From contig CACRSC010001923.1 in assembly GCA_902651635.1 (NCBI GenBank), positions 950,195 to 1,014,194 of the forward strand: a DNA stretch of 64,000 nt. Reading direction: 5' to 3'. The position numbers and the translations under genes are program-made. Numbering within the stretch: position 1 is the stretch's first letter; each line of letters starts with the position of its first letter. Origin of the DNA: Mastigamoeba balamuthi (lineage: Eukaryota > Evosea > Mastigamoebida > Mastigamoebidae). Shown here in pieces: positions 1 through 11,082 of this stretch. The notes under the pieces were generated by a model that did no database searches, was not told where the DNA came from, and was given only the letters and a program-made list of their open reading frames with translations.

Positions 1-1095
1 GGAACAGCTCGGACGTGCGGGCGGGGGCTGCTCCTCCAGCCGTTGTACGACGCGAACACGACAACAAGCAGCACCAGATAGACCACAGAGACCAGCACCA
101 CCACACTGCTCGCTCGCGCTCGTGAGACCTCTGCCCGCTGGGGTGCTCAGTCAGCGAGAGTCGCACCTCCCCCAGAGCATCGAGTCGAGACGCTTGAAGA
201 AGCAGACGAGGGCCAGCGGGGCCATGGCGACAGGCAGCCAGAAGGACTTGGAGAGGAGGAAGGCGGGCCAGGCGTCGGTGGCCACGAAGGCGACAGTGCT
301 GGGGATGAGGTCCCCCAGGATCATGAGGTACGCCACCAGCGTGCAGAAGCACATCGTGAACACCGCCCCGTCGACCACCCGCCCGCTGCGCGGCAGCGCC
401 TGCGTGCGAGCTTCTGCGTGAGAACCAGACATGGTGCCCACATAACTGAGCACCAGCGCAGCCAGTGAGTAGAACGTCGGCTTGCTCGACCCGAGCTGCT
501 CGCGGGCGACCTTGTCCGCGCAGTCGTACAAGAGGCGCGTTCCAAACAGCGCGAGGAGCGCGAAGACAACGACAAGTCTGAGGGCATCCGGGCGATGAGC
601 GAAGGGGTCGGGAGGGTACATCAGAAAAACCCGAGAACAGGCCCCCGCCCCCGCCCCCAGTCCCCGCCAATTGCTGGCTCCGAGGGCGGCCACGCACACG
701 GGGCCCAGCGCCATGCCCGCGTGCGAGAACATGAAGGCCATGCCCAGCATGCCCGCGCCCAGCATCGTGTTGACGAGGTTGCTGACGCTGACCGCGATGG
801 TGGCCCCCCGCTGCTGCCGCTGCCTCTCCGGCTGCCCCCCCTCGCTCTCGTCCTCGTCCGCGGTGCCCCGCGAGGCCAGCTGCTCCGGCCTCAGGGCGCG
901 CAGCTGGGCCTCGCGCACCGCATTGTGCCGTGCGAGGAGGGAGCGGTCGCAGCCCTCGGAGAGGCGGAGCAGCGGGGGGACGACGACGACGGTGCCGTAG
1001 CGGAGCTCGCCGGGGCTGCCGGCCTCCGCGGGCCCGTGCAGCGGCAAGTCGACAGAGCGGCGCGTCAGCGTAGAGGTGCTGGCTCTGCGGTCCAT
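1..1095 (-). CDS. SLC38/AVT-type amino acid transporter, copy A (3' part beyond left edge)
   Basis: Sodium- or proton-coupled amino acid permease of the AAAP/SLC38 family, a multi-pass membrane protein. Exons on the minus strand are 1095-698, 577-167 and 105-1, with GTGCG donors and CAG acceptors; the rest lies outside the window. A hydrophilic N-terminal tail of about 125 residues precedes the first membrane segment, whose signature NLVNTMLGAGMLG matches the family start (N-x-x-G-x-G-x-L). Exon 2 gives three further hydrophobic segments. The start at 1095 is chosen because the same Met-Asp-Arg-Arg start exists in copy B and upstream sequence is not shared coding sequence. It is a tandem duplicate of the gene at 1463-3334, with the exon borders kept and most differences in the N-terminal tail. 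Substrate cannot be told from sequence. Confidence 0.8.
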
Positions 1096-1152
1096 GAGCT
1101 GGCGTGGTGCAGGCGGGTGCCGGGCTGAACTACTGCGCCTCAGAATAGCAGG

Positions 1153-1160
1153 TGACGTCA
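1153..1160. promoter_or_regulatory. CRE-like palindrome TGACGTCA upstream of transporter copy A
   Basis: A perfect TGACGTCA lies 58 bases upstream of the copy A start codon. The matching place in copy B (about 3398) reads TGGCGTCA. The same octamer occurs at 14298 and 15462. Position and symmetry suggest a bZIP-type site, but function is inferred. Confidence 0.3.
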
Positions 1161-1299
1161 GAGAAAGGTGTTCCATCTCTGGCTGTCCCCTCGGCCCGGT
1201 ACCGGTACTAAAATGCTGCTGGGGCAGTTGCAGCCACAGAGGACGGGCACGACACACACGCGCGCAGAGGCCAGACGGGGGGGATGGTGCTTGGCTCCG

Positions 1300-1352
1300 G
1301 GTGGTTCCATTTGGGGGCCCTTAATCTTGGCGGCGCGACGAGAATCTCTCTC
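1300..1352 (-). pseudogene. Duplicated tail of the MTR3-like exosome gene
   Basis: About 50 bases match the last codons and stop region of the exosome gene at 3545-3593 (shared blocks TTTGGGGGCC, CTTGGCGGC and ATCTCTCTC). The spacing to the transporter start is also kept. It is a passenger fragment carried along when the transporter and its promoter were duplicated, and is not a gene. Confidence 0.65.
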
Positions 1353-1462
1353 GTATGCAGAGCTCGGCAAAGCATGGCGCCGCAGTGGACAACACCTCTC
1401 AGTGTTGACTCGCATTAAAAACGAACGTTGTGGATGATTTCGCTTCACTGTGGGACTAGACC

Positions 1463-3334
1463 TCAGCCCAGGATGGCGGGCCCGAGGAAGAGGAGGATGA
1501 CGCTCCAGACACCGAACATCACGCCCCAGAGGGCCAGCGCAGCCGCGCACGCTCTCCTGAAGCACCACCCGTCGCTGGCGAACAGCCGCACGTAGAAGGC
1601 GCCGGGCAGCACAAACGAGACCAGCGTGGACCCCGTCGACCCGCAGAACTCGATAACAACATCGAGGCTCTTGATGAAGAACGCCAGCACAAACGTCGCG
1701 ACCAGCAGGGCCACCGTCTCGCCCACGTGGCGAATGGTTGGCCTCCAATGTGGCAGAGACGCAAACACAATCCTGTCCATCGACGAGCGCGCCGGGTGCA
1801 GCATCACGGGGTACGAGAACCCCACGAGCAACACCGTGAAGAGCCGTCCAATGGCAATCGGCACAGAGTGGGATCTGCACAGACACGGTCGTCCCCAGTC
1901 AGACCGGGCAATAGGAAGAACAAGAAGAACTCGAGGCGAGATTGCTGCGCACACGAGTTGATGAGATTGGGGGACACCAGAGCCCCGAAGGTCGTGTATC
2001 CGAGCGCCCCGATGACGATGTAGACGATGGCACTGACCAGGAAGGCGATGCTGGAAGAGATCCACGATCTTCGCCCGTTGTCCGACGAGAACTCGTTGTA
2101 TACCGTGAGCACCTGCGCCAGCACAGTGAGTTGTCCGTTGACTCGCCATGTGGTTTCTGCAATACGTTTGTGTGACATGAGAACCCGAACACTGCCATCG
2201 GCATCACTCCGAAGAACTCGAGCGAGTAGGGCACAGCTCGGACGGGCGGGCGGGAGCCACTCCTCCAGCCGTTGTACGACGCGAACACGACGACGAGCAG
2301 CACCAGATAGACCACAGAGACCAGCACCACCACACTGCTCGCTCGCGCTCGTGAGACCTCTGCCCGCTGGGGTGCTCAGTCAGCGAGAGTCGCACCTCCC
2401 CCAGAGCATCGAGTCGAGGCGCTTGAAGAAGCACACGAGGGCCAGCGGGGCCATGGCGACAGGCAGCCAGAAGGACTTGGAGAGGAGGAAGGCGGGCCAG
2501 GCGTCGGTGGCCACGAAGGCGACAGTGCTGGGGATGAGGTCCCCCAGGATCATGAGGTACGCCACCAGCGTGCAGAAGCACATCGTGAACACCGCCCCAT
2601 CGACCACCCGCCCGCTGCGCGGCAGCGCCTGCGTGCGAGCTTCTGCGTGAGAACCGGACATGGTGCCCACATAACTGAGCACCAGCGCAGCCAGTGAGTA
2701 GAACGTCGGCTTGCTCGACCCGAGCTGCTCTCGGACGACCTTGTCCGCGCAGTCGTACAAGAGGCGTGTACCGAACAGCGCGAGGAGCGCGAAAACGGTG
2801 ACGAGCCTGCGCATTGGGCGAGGGGCGAGGGAGGCGGGGGAGCAGAGAAAAACGTGAGAACGAATCAAATGTCCCAACTCCCCCGCTCATATTGCGGCTG
2901 CCGTGTGTGCGCGTCCCGGCCACGCACACAGGGCCCAGCGCCATGCCTGCGTGCGAGAACATGTAGGACATGCCCAGCATGCCCGCGCCCAGCATCGTGT
3001 TGACGAGGTTGCTGACGCTGACCGCGATCGTGGCCCCTCGCTGCTGCTGCCCTCCCTCGCTCTCGTCCTCGTCCTCGCCCTCGTCCGCGGTTCCCCGCGA
3101 GGCCACGCGCTGCTCCGGTCTCAGGGCGCGAAGCTGGGCCTCGCGCAGCGCGTTGTGCCGCGCGAGGAGGGAGCGGTCGCAGCCCTCGGAGAGGCGGAGC
3201 AGCGACGGGTCCGCCGGCGAGGGGACGACGACGCCGTAGCGGAGCTCACCGGGGCTGTCGGCCTCCGCGTGCGCGCGCAGGGGGAAGTCGACAGAGCGGC
3301 GCGTCAGCGTCGAGATGCTGGCTCTGCGGTCCAT
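1463..3334 (-). CDS. SLC38/AVT-type amino acid transporter, copy B (complete)
   Basis: Complete copy of the AAAP/SLC38 amino acid transporter. Proposed exons are 3334-2928, 2806-2396, 2334-2166, 2112-1955 and 1874-1463; all junctions keep the frame with GT-AG ends. Joined exons give an N-terminal cytosolic tail rich in Ser and acidic residues, then about 11 hydrophobic segments. Family landmarks are NLVNTMLGAGMLG in segment 1, FGFSCHTN followed by VLTVYNE (the FxCHxN-xxPIYNEL motif of SLC38, split by a 53-nt intron) and VGFSYPVMLHPAR in a late segment. The protein ends inside a hydrophobic stretch at 1463. It follows the exosome gene on the same strand by about 210 bases. Probable location is the plasma or vacuolar membrane; this is inferred from the family. 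Confidence 0.85.
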
Positions 3335-3544
3335 GGCGTGGCGTGGTGCAGGCGTGTGCCCGGTTGTTGAACTGGCGCCTCTCAGAATCGCAGGGCGATG
3401 GCGTCAGAGAATAACGTTCCATGGGGTGACTTTTCCCTCCCCGAAGCCGATACTAAAAATTGTGACCCGTGCACAAGACAGTCACCACCACAGAGAACAG
3501 GCACAGAGGAGGGCCGGTGGGATGGTGCTGAGCGCTGGGTGGTT

Positions 3545-5049
3545 CTATTTGGGGGCCTTCTTCTTGGCGGCAGCGACGAGGATCTCTCTCATGGCGTCGT
3601 AGACCTTGCTGCAGCCATCGAGGCACAGCTCCACGCTCTGCCGGGCCAGCGGGTGAGCCACCGACGTCTGCGCACGCGCAGCCGGGGCGGAGGAGGGGGC
3701 GGAGGGGTGTGCTGACCTCTGCGATGTCCTGGTGCGAGAGCTCGCCGTACTGGTAGATCTGCGTGATCTCGTTGAGCGACGGCATCGACGTCACCATCAG
3801 CCCCCCGCTCTCCGCCTCCTCCTCCGCACCGCACGGGTCCACCACGATCTGCCCCCCGATCTGTGTCCACTGTAAGCACACGCCTGGTGTGTACTCCGTT
3901 GTCTCCCTCCACACGCAACGCAGCACGCGTCATGCAACACATATTACACGTAACACACCACAATGACACAAACGCAACTCAACACACAATACGCGTAACA
4001 CAGTAGTGTATGTTGAGACCTGCCGAAGCCATCTGGGAACAACACGCATAACACAAACACAAGCACAAACGCGAAGCACAGCAGACAACGCAAAAAAAGC
4101 GCAACACGGAACACGAATCCTAACACACACGACACAAACAAACGGCTCAACACGGCGCACACAGCACACGTACTAGCACAAATACACAGGGCACAGCACA
4201 GCACACGCAGCAACAGACAACTCGCCTTGGCGACAGTGCAGGCGGCCACGAGGTCGCTCATCTCGATGCCCGCGTCGGCCAGCGCCATGCAGCAGCCAGC
4301 GCACGCAGCCCCCAGCACCCCTGTGAGAGAGAGTGTGTGTGTGTAAGAGAGGGCCCAGAGAGAGAGAGTGTGTGTGTGTGCGTGTGCGTGTGTGTGTGTG
4401 AGTGAGTGAGAGGGCCCCGCGTGTGAGCCGACAGTGCTGCCCTCCCCGACGCGCAGGCGCACCCCCGTCGTCCTGGAGGACGAGGACGTTGAGGTCGACG
4501 ACCGACTTGGGGAACGTGTGCAGGCGCAGCGCAGCCTCGATGCTCTGCGCGACCACCGCCGCCAGCTCCCTCTCCACCTCCTCCCGCTGCGTGCGCTGCC
4601 TCACGCGCTCCCACTGCGCGTGCATCGCGTGCTGCTGCTGCTGCTGCTGCTGCCCCTGGGCTGCCCAGGGCGCCGCGCTGGGCGACGCAAAGGCCGCGAA
4701 GCGCAGCTCGCACGAGACGCGGCCCTCCTCGCTGAACTGCATCCGGGCCTTCTGGCGCGGCCCGTGCACGCTGCAGACCACCTTGGTGCTGCCCAGCTCC
4801 ACGTACGCAGAGCCCGCCGCCTGCGTCGTGACGCCCGTCTTCATGACTGCGCGAGAGGGCCCCCAGAGGTCCCGAGCAGTGCAGAGCACAGCACAACAGA
4901 GCAGCGGCAGTGCAGAGGAGCCAAGGACGCGTCAGCCCGCGGCCTGGGCGGTGCATGGGGGGTGGGCGGGGGGGCGCACAGATGTTGCGGAACTGCTCGG
5001 CGCTGCGGCCGCCGCGCAGGGTGGCCGCGTCGGTCTGCGCGCACGCCAT
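3545..5049 (-). CDS. MTR3: Exosome complex component MTR3-like (RNase PH fold)
   Basis: Non-catalytic RNase PH-type subunit of the hexameric ring of the eukaryotic RNA exosome (3'-5' RNA decay and processing). Exons are 5049-4980, 4846-4463, 4320-4226, 3869-3717 and 3667-3545. Landmarks in order: FRNI then TTQAAGSAYVELG, VCSVHGPRQ, LQDDGG, MALADAGIEMSDLV, VVDPCGAEEE and LMVTSMPSLNEI. The last two resemble human EXOSC6/MTR3 more than RRP41. A glutamine run (seven Q, about 4634-4654) interrupts the first half. Intron 3 (4225-3873) opens with GC: the exon ends AAG and GCGAGT follows, and only this junction keeps the frame. Intron 2 holds CT and GT microsatellites. The gene starts 117 bases from the divergent kinase-like gene, so they probably share a promoter region. 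RRP41 is the main alternative name. Confidence 0.8.
4322..4412. repeat. GA/GT microsatellite inside MTR3 intron 2
   Basis: Alternating GAGAGAG and TGTGTG tracts fill most of the intron between exons 2 and 3 of the exosome gene. This is simple-sequence DNA with no other content visible. Confidence 0.8.
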
Positions 5050-5165
5050 CAAGAGAAAGATATGCGCCGATGACGTACTCACAGAATATCTATCCCGAAA
5101 ATATCCCTCAGTTTCCCGGGAATCTAGTGCGCACAGATCGTTTGATAGTGGCCCCTTGGAGAGAG

Positions 5166-7469
5166 ATGCAGCAGAGCTCTCCCAAGACGTACGGCGTGCT
5201 CGGTGCGGACGGCACGCCCGCAGTGCTCGGCGTCAAGGTGGTCGGAGAGTCTCTGGTCGAGGTGGTCGCTGGCCCTGCGGCAGTCGCCTCTGCCGGGGCG
5301 ACGTTCTTCGTCAAGGCGCCCGCGTATCCAGAGGACCTGAGCAGGGAGTACGATGCGTACGAACGACTGTGGGACCGCGGAGTGTCCTGCGTTGTCCGCG
5401 GTGTTCTCCGGGTCCACGGTGGCTCCGACCTGCACGCACGAGGGGTGCAGGAGCCCCGAGCTCCGGCGAGGGTCAGCCAGCTTCCCGCATGCCCAACTGA
5501 CGTCCCCTCGCACATCCCGCTGCAGGCCCTGCTCATTCCTCTCGCCGAGGGTGGTCCTCTCAGCGACGTCCTCGGCAGCCCGGACCTCCCGCCAGAGGAG
5601 CGCAGTAGCCTGCTTGTCGCCGTCGTGTCGGCCCTGCGGGAGATCAACGTGGCGGGCGTGTGCCACATGGACATCAAGCCGGCACACATCTTCGTCGCCA
5701 GGGCCGCCCCCTCGCCACGGTTCAAGGTTACCGTCATCGACTTTGGCCTGTCGGCCATCGCGAGGCGCGATGAGGAGGGCTTCGTGCGCCCCGCGTTTGG
5801 GAGCTGCCCGTACCCTTCTCGGGGAACCTCGCATACGCGTCGGTGTTCCACCACCTCGCGCACCCGCTCGACCCCGCGTCGGACCTGCAGGCGTTGCTGT
5901 TCGTCTTCCACGAGCTCGAGTACGGGCCGCTGCAGTGGCGGAGGACGATCGCCGACGCGGGCACCCGTGGCGAGCGCCTCTCAGCAGCGTGCCTGGCCAA
6001 GCTGCGCACCCTGGGCAGCAGCAGCTCCACGTATGGGTGGCTCGCAGTGGCGCGGAGGCTGATGGAGCATCGCTGCGCTGGGGGCGACGCTGGCAGTTGC
6101 TATGACCTCGTTCTCGCCGACAGCATGGTCACCGCCAAGGAGCCGCTGCCCTCGGAGGTCAGCGACCGCCCCGGGTCCCCTGCCAGTGATGCCTCAAGCC
6201 CATTGCAGAGGCTCTCGGTAGAGCAGTTCCACAACATGGGAGCGAAGGGAGCACAGGAGTCCAAACTCGATGAGGCATTCGGTTGTCTGCTGCACAGCAA
6301 GCTGGGAGAGTACCTGCTGCTGCTGGATCAGAACAGGCTCTACGGTCCAAACTCCAAGTACGAATGCGACGCCGCCATACTGGCAGAATCCGGGGCATTC
6401 GATGTTCTCCGCTGTGCCTTTGGGCAAGCACCTGGTGGTCCGCCAATCCCCTCTGCTCCATCAGTTTTGCTGACCTCAGTTGTGCATCCGAAAAAGTGAA
6501 GGACTGGGCGTCGCTCACTGCCGTTTCATTCTCGGGGAATGAAATCCGCATATTTGGCGAGATCTCGGCTCTGTATAATACGCATGTCAGTGGCCATGCG
6601 AACTGGGACCCCAGTGGCATCTGCTTGCTCAAGCATAAGCTGCGCCAGATGGACCGCGAGCTATATTTCATGGGACCCCACAACCGCGGAGCACAGGACT
6701 GCATTAAGTCCGAGACATACGAGGACTTCATGCTGTCCGCTATCAGAATGCTGCTCTCTGCTGATCACGGCTCTTCGTTTGGGCTTGTTCTGCTTGGATC
6801 CTCTGGCACATGTTCGCCCGACATCGTCACTGCCTTTAGCAGCATGCACCCTCTGTGTCCACACGTTGCTGTACTGGCTGCTTATGGAAGGCACGCACAA
6901 ATACTCTTTGCAGCCCTTTTTATTCTTACCAGTCGGTGACAAACTCTGGTTTTCTCATAGGCTTGTGGTCCACGTTGAAAGGGAGGATGACACTGTGGTT
7001 GCTGTTGTCAGGGAGGGCGAGTCTCTTGGCATTTCAGCAACAGCATCGCAGACAACTCGCGAGCAAGCACAGCAGGCTCAGTGGCTTGCAAATATCGAAT
7101 CGGAAGCACACAAGCTCAAGTCAGAGTTTGATGAACTACACAAACTCAAATCGGAGTTTGATGAGCTTCGTCAGGTGGTCCTCAGCATGACAGCCCTTGC
7201 GTCAGACCCCAGGACTTCCTCAAAGAAGGGTATATTTATCATTACAAATTCCATTTCTCAATCTGCACTTGCCAGCTCTTCCGAAATCGTGGCTGGAGTT
7301 CTTCAGTGTTGTGGTTGTGAGAAATGCTCCAAATTATGCAGCAGCATTTGAGGCACAGGACCTGAGCACGAATTGTATACCACTCCTAGACTATGGGATA
7401 GTAAGCTTCCTTATTGAAGACAGGATGCATGTTGGAATGATCTTGAGATATGCAAAGACATTCATTTGA
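5166..7469 (+). CDS. Divergent protein kinase-like gene with C-terminal coiled coil (probably damaged)
   Basis: The N-terminal half looks like a protein kinase: a lysine in FFVKAP as the possible VAIK lysine, REYDAYERL as helix C, CHMDIKPAHIF as the catalytic loop (HxD present) and VIDFGLSAIA as the DFG loop. No glycine-rich loop is visible. After FGSCPYP the reading frame changes near 5810-5843 with no acceptable intron, so there is an indel, an assembly error or real damage. Downstream, likely introns end at about 6461 (CAG) and 6960 (TAG; its donor appears to be GC after GAAG at 6894) and run from about 7229 to 7290. The second half carries a heptad-like region with repeated LKSEFDEL and ends RYAKTFI. 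Base composition falls in this half. The start at 5166 leaves 116 bases to the divergent exosome gene; an upstream Met at 5071 is possible. Confidence 0.5.
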
Positions 7470-8029
7470 AACAGAGCCTTTCTGCCAAGTCAGGTCGGTA
7501 TTTACCAAACTCATGGATAGTAGTACTGTTTAGCACTACAGCATCTTCATATTCCCCTATTTCCTGCAATTTAGCTGAAACATATTGGTGATATTATTTC
7601 TGGTATGAATTCCTAAGTTAAGATTGATACAGAAGTGTTATAAATAAATGACCACCCCTGATGGGGGTGTGCCAAATGATGAAAAAGCCTGTTGCTTCCA
7701 GGATTCGGATTTCTTAAAGTACAAACTTGGATTTGCAAGGAAACAGAATGGAATGGAAAGACTTTTTTCAGTTATACTTGCAGAAATTAAAATGCCTCTC
7801 ACCAATCATATCATATTCGGACTGAGCTGGGCATTCTGGCCCGGCTGCCTGGGGCCAACCTGTATGCACTAGCTCAGCGGTTTCACTGCACCTATTGCAC
7901 AGTGGTATTGGAGAAACAGGTACTGTCCCAAGGAAAAAGCAACAGCCTGGAAGGAGAAAAATCTTGCATATTTGTTATCAAAACTGAATGTGGCCTAATA
8001 GAGGCTCAATGCACGTTGGAACAAGGGAG
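7470..8029. other. AT-rich stretch without a supported gene
   Basis: GC content drops sharply after the kinase-like gene. Only short ORFs are present and none looks like a known protein. It may be the left part of the transposon remnant that follows, but no terminal inverted repeat could be found by eye. Confidence 0.5.
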
Positions 8030-8480
8030 TTTCAAGGAGCACTGCAAAGAGACGGCTTCTTGAAAAACGGCTTGGATCTCACTGTCAAAACGAAATAGCC
8101 ACCCCCCTGACCAAGCATCAGAAAGAAGCTTTTGTGGACTAATGCCAGAGAAACCGATTCTGCAAGTGAAAGAACATTCTGTTTACTGATAAGTGCCCTG
8201 TCTATCTTCGAGTATTCCCTAGAAGGGAACACAGAGCCAGGGGTACGTTCCTATTGGTCATGCTTCCCACTGAATTGGTTGGTTTCAATAGGATACTATA
8301 AAACTGGGAATGCGGTTATCTATGAAGGACGATTCAACTCCAAGGCCTACATTGAACTCCTTGAGGAGCTTCTGAAGAGCTCTGTTACCAGGGCCACTAG
8401 GGGATGCTGGAAACTGCAACAGGACAATCTGTCAAGTTCATAAGTGTAAAAGGTGCCTCAGGTGGTTCATATAGCATAAT
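8030..8480 (+). mobile_element. Tc1/mariner-type transposase remnant
   Basis: Short blocks in more than one frame match the catalytic core of Tc1-like transposases. NILFTDKCPVY stands for the usual LFSDES block around the second acidic position. YYKTGNAVIYEGRFNSKAY and IELLEELL match the block before the second D, and LQQDN matches the FQQDNAPCH motif. Stops and frame changes break the sequence, so it is a dead, partial copy in AT-rich DNA. Target-site TA and terminal repeats were not identified. Confidence 0.55.
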
Positions 8481-8541
8481 ATATCAACCTTCTTAACTGA
8501 TCCCCTATTCTTCAGATCTTAATCATTGTTTATCTCGGCTA

Positions 8542-9763
8542 TCAGCTGGCTTCTGTGGTAAAAGCAACTGAGGTTGTGCTCTTTGTCCTTGCTGGATCAT
8601 GACCCTGTGTCATGGTTGTCTTGGTGGCACTGTAGAAGATCATCTTGGCCTCTTCAATTAGGCTGGCCACGTCCTTGGCAGTCTGAATGTCATGGGCAGA
8701 TTCTGAACGTGCTCTCTTCTGGACTGGCTCTTCAGCAGGTGCAGGAGGTCTTGTCTTCTTAATGGACTTGGGTGTAGCAGGGGGCATGCTTCGAGGGCTC
8801 AACTGTGGCTCTTTTTTATCTGTTTGCTCTGTTGTCTGTTCCTCTACAATGGCAGATGACAAGTGCACCAGCAACCTGGAAGACATTGTCAATCAGGACT
8901 TTCTTTCCTCGAGTCCATTTCCAGGCCACCAGCAGGCACAGCAGAATGTGCAGAACAGTAATGCATCAGAGGAGGAGCTGCAAATGATGCACAAGCCCTG
9001 ACCTTTGTATAACATGACAGTCCAGTGATATGCAGCAAGGCCCCTGTCATCATCAGCACAGGTACAATGATGCACTTAGTGTTCATACACTGTTCATGGA
9101 GCTGCATCATTCTGGGGCTCATTGTGGCATTCATAGCATAGGACTGCAGGAAGCACACAATGCAGTCATGTCAAGCTTCCTATTATCATTACCATCACAG
9201 ACCAGGAGGTGAACAAAGAAGGTCAGTATGTGGTACATAGTACTCATCTGGGGGGTTTTTCAGCTGGAAAATAGAAAATGGAGTGGTAACTGCCTTCACT
9301 GATTCTAAACGGGGTATTCATGGCCACACAGGGCTCCACCAATGCACACATGGACAGAATCATCATGGCCCAGGAGCACAAGAAGAACCTTGTGGCCATC
9401 GTGGTCGCCATCAGGGGCAGCACTACTGCACCAGCACGCACCTCGGGCAACACTTAGGAACGTTGGTGCTGCACCTGAGCATGCCTGCGATGAAGAACTT
9501 GTGAGTGTCATGCCCTCGTATGCCTGCCACCCTCTGCCGTGTTGGCCTCCAACCGCCCACAACGGCAGTGATGGCTGTCCCCAACCCAAAAAGAACACGG
9601 TTGGCGCCAGGGTGGCACAAATGCCTGCAGATTTTGACCACCCGGCCGCCAATATTGGCTCATCACAGTTGTGCTGTGCTTTATTGAGGGTAACGGTGGC
9701 ACTAGCACCGGGGGAAGCTCCCCAGTACCGCTGTGCTGTCGTCATTAACGGCAATTGGGCCAC
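8542..9763 (-). CDS. Possible multi-exon membrane protein, unrecognised
   Basis: Several minus-strand pieces look like exons but I cannot assemble them with confidence. One piece is bounded by TTCCTGCAG before 9151 and AAG-GT near 9009 and encodes two hydrophobic runs (KCIIVPVLMMTGALLHITGL). Another near 9450-9290 encodes FFLCSWAMMILSMCAL. The last piece, 8872-8542, encodes a hydrophilic tail rich in Lys, Pro and Ser with a basic KKTRPPAP/KRARSES stretch and ends at 8542. Codon use is less GC-biased than in the neighbours. It could be a low-expression host gene or a decayed one. Confidence 0.25.
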
Positions 9764-9788
9764 GCGACTCGCGCGTCCGCGCCGTCAC

Positions 9789-11082
9789 TCAGTTCCACGC
9801 ACGGAGCGCCGCGACGATCTTGGCGTTGTCCTCCTCCTTGCGGCACGAGACGCGGAAGAACCTGTCGTCGAGGCCCTTCTTGTCCGAGCAGGCGCGGATG
9901 TAGATGCCGTGCTCGACGAGCAGGAAGAGCATGAGGTCCTCGACGGTGCGCGACGTGTCGATGAGCTCGCCGAGGAAGAAGTTGGCCTTGCCCTTGTAGA
10001 ACTTGATGGCGGGGTTGCACGTGGTGAGCTCGGCGCTGAAGTTGGCGAGGATCCTGTTGTAGCGCTCCTTCGAGGCGAGGTAGGCCGTGATGAACTCCTT
10101 GTCGCTGAGCAGCTGGAAGAAGTAGATGGCGAAGCAGCTGCTGTTCCAGAGGTAGCCCTTCTCGAGCAGCGTCGTGACGTAGCTCGCCTTGGTGATGGCG
10201 TAGCCCGCGCGGATTCCGGCGATGCCGAAGTCCTTGCTCATCGACTTGATGATCGTCAGGTTGGGGAACTCGTAGAAGTGCTTGGTCATCGACTCGTTGT
10301 CGCCCGCAAAGTCGATGAAGCTCTCGTCGAGGATCACGTTGTCCATGAACGAGAGCTCGCGCAGGAACGGGCGCAGCGCGTCGCGGTCGATGTACGAGCC
10401 GTCGGGGTTGTTGGGGTTGATGATGACGATGTTGTTGATCTCGTTGGTGATGCAGTACTTGAGCAGGTGCTCGCGGTTCAGCGACATGCCGTCGCCCTCG
10501 CGCTGCAGCGGGTAGTAGTGTATCGCCGTCTCCTGGTTCACGTACTCGTGGTACGGGCTGAACGTCGGCAGCATGATCAGCAGCTTGCCCTTGACAAACT
10601 GCGAGAGGATCCCGCTGATGATCTCCGTCGCCCCGTTGCCGATGAAGATGTTCTCGGCGCGCGCCCCGATCGCCCTGCTGAGGTCCTGCGCGATCTGCCT
10701 GTTCTGCGCCGGGTAGCTCTCGATCGTGTTGTGGATCCACTCCTCGTCGCCGAGGTCCTTCTTGAGCCGCTCGATGAACACCTCGGTCGCGTACGGGTTC
10801 GACAGGTAGCAGCAGTCGATCTTCAGCTGGATCTCGGGTATCGCCCTCTGCAGCGTCCCCGCCGACGGGCTGTGCGACCCTGGGGTTGAAAATTAGTTGC
10901 ATGTCGACAGCGTGTGTTGGGGTGGTGGTGTGCTGTGTGGGGTCCTGTGAACTGTGAACCGTGAACTGTGTGGGGCCCGACGCACCGCTGATCTGCTTCA
11001 GCTGCAGGTACTTGCGCTTGACGACCGCGCGGACGCTCTTGTCCTCGTCGGTCTTGTCCTGGAGGCCCGCGACGTACTGCAT
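9789..11082 (-). CDS. PLP-dependent aminotransferase, class I/II fold (histidinol-phosphate-aminotransferase-like)
   Basis: Pyridoxal-phosphate aminotransferase of fold type I. Exons are 11082-10986 and 10879-9789, separated by a 106-nt GT-AG intron. Landmarks are FIGNGATEIISGIL (phosphate-binding loop), INPNNPDGSY (the NPNNPTG block), VILDESFIDF (the Asp that pairs with the PLP ring), IKSMSKDFGIAGIRAGY (Schiff-base lysine) and FFRVSCR near the end (carboxylate-binding Arg). The N-terminal block IPEIQLKIDCCYLSNPYA and YPAQNRQIAQ are, from memory, like the aminotransferase half of bacterial proteins that carry a nucleotidyltransferase in front. No such domain is seen upstream here. A CAG acceptor just upstream of the Met at 11082 means a further 5' exon, coding or not, is likely. 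Substrate is unknown. Confidence 0.75.

Larger units (their letters stand above)
1..3593. repeat. Tandem duplication (unit about 2.24 kb) of transporter plus promoter plus neighbour tail
   Basis: The segment 1-1352 repeats 2235-3593 with an offset of 2229 to 2239 bases. It covers exons 1-3, their introns, the 5' flank and the last codons of the upstream exosome gene. Coding parts are nearly identical by eye while intron 1 and the N-terminal tail have drifted, so the event is neither very recent nor ancient. Confidence 0.8.

Noticed and set aside
2113-2165. Frameshift in transporter copy B
   Set aside because: A 53-nt GT-AG intron explains it and restores the SLC38 motif CHTN-VLTVYNE.
4630-4654. 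CTG/CAG repeat as a separate element
   Set aside because: It is an in-frame glutamine run inside MTR3 exon 2, not an independent feature.
9342-10889. Plus-strand frame of 515 codons opposite the aminotransferase
   Set aside because: Low-complexity Val/Asp/Arg/Leu sequence with no motif, antisense to a conserved enzyme.
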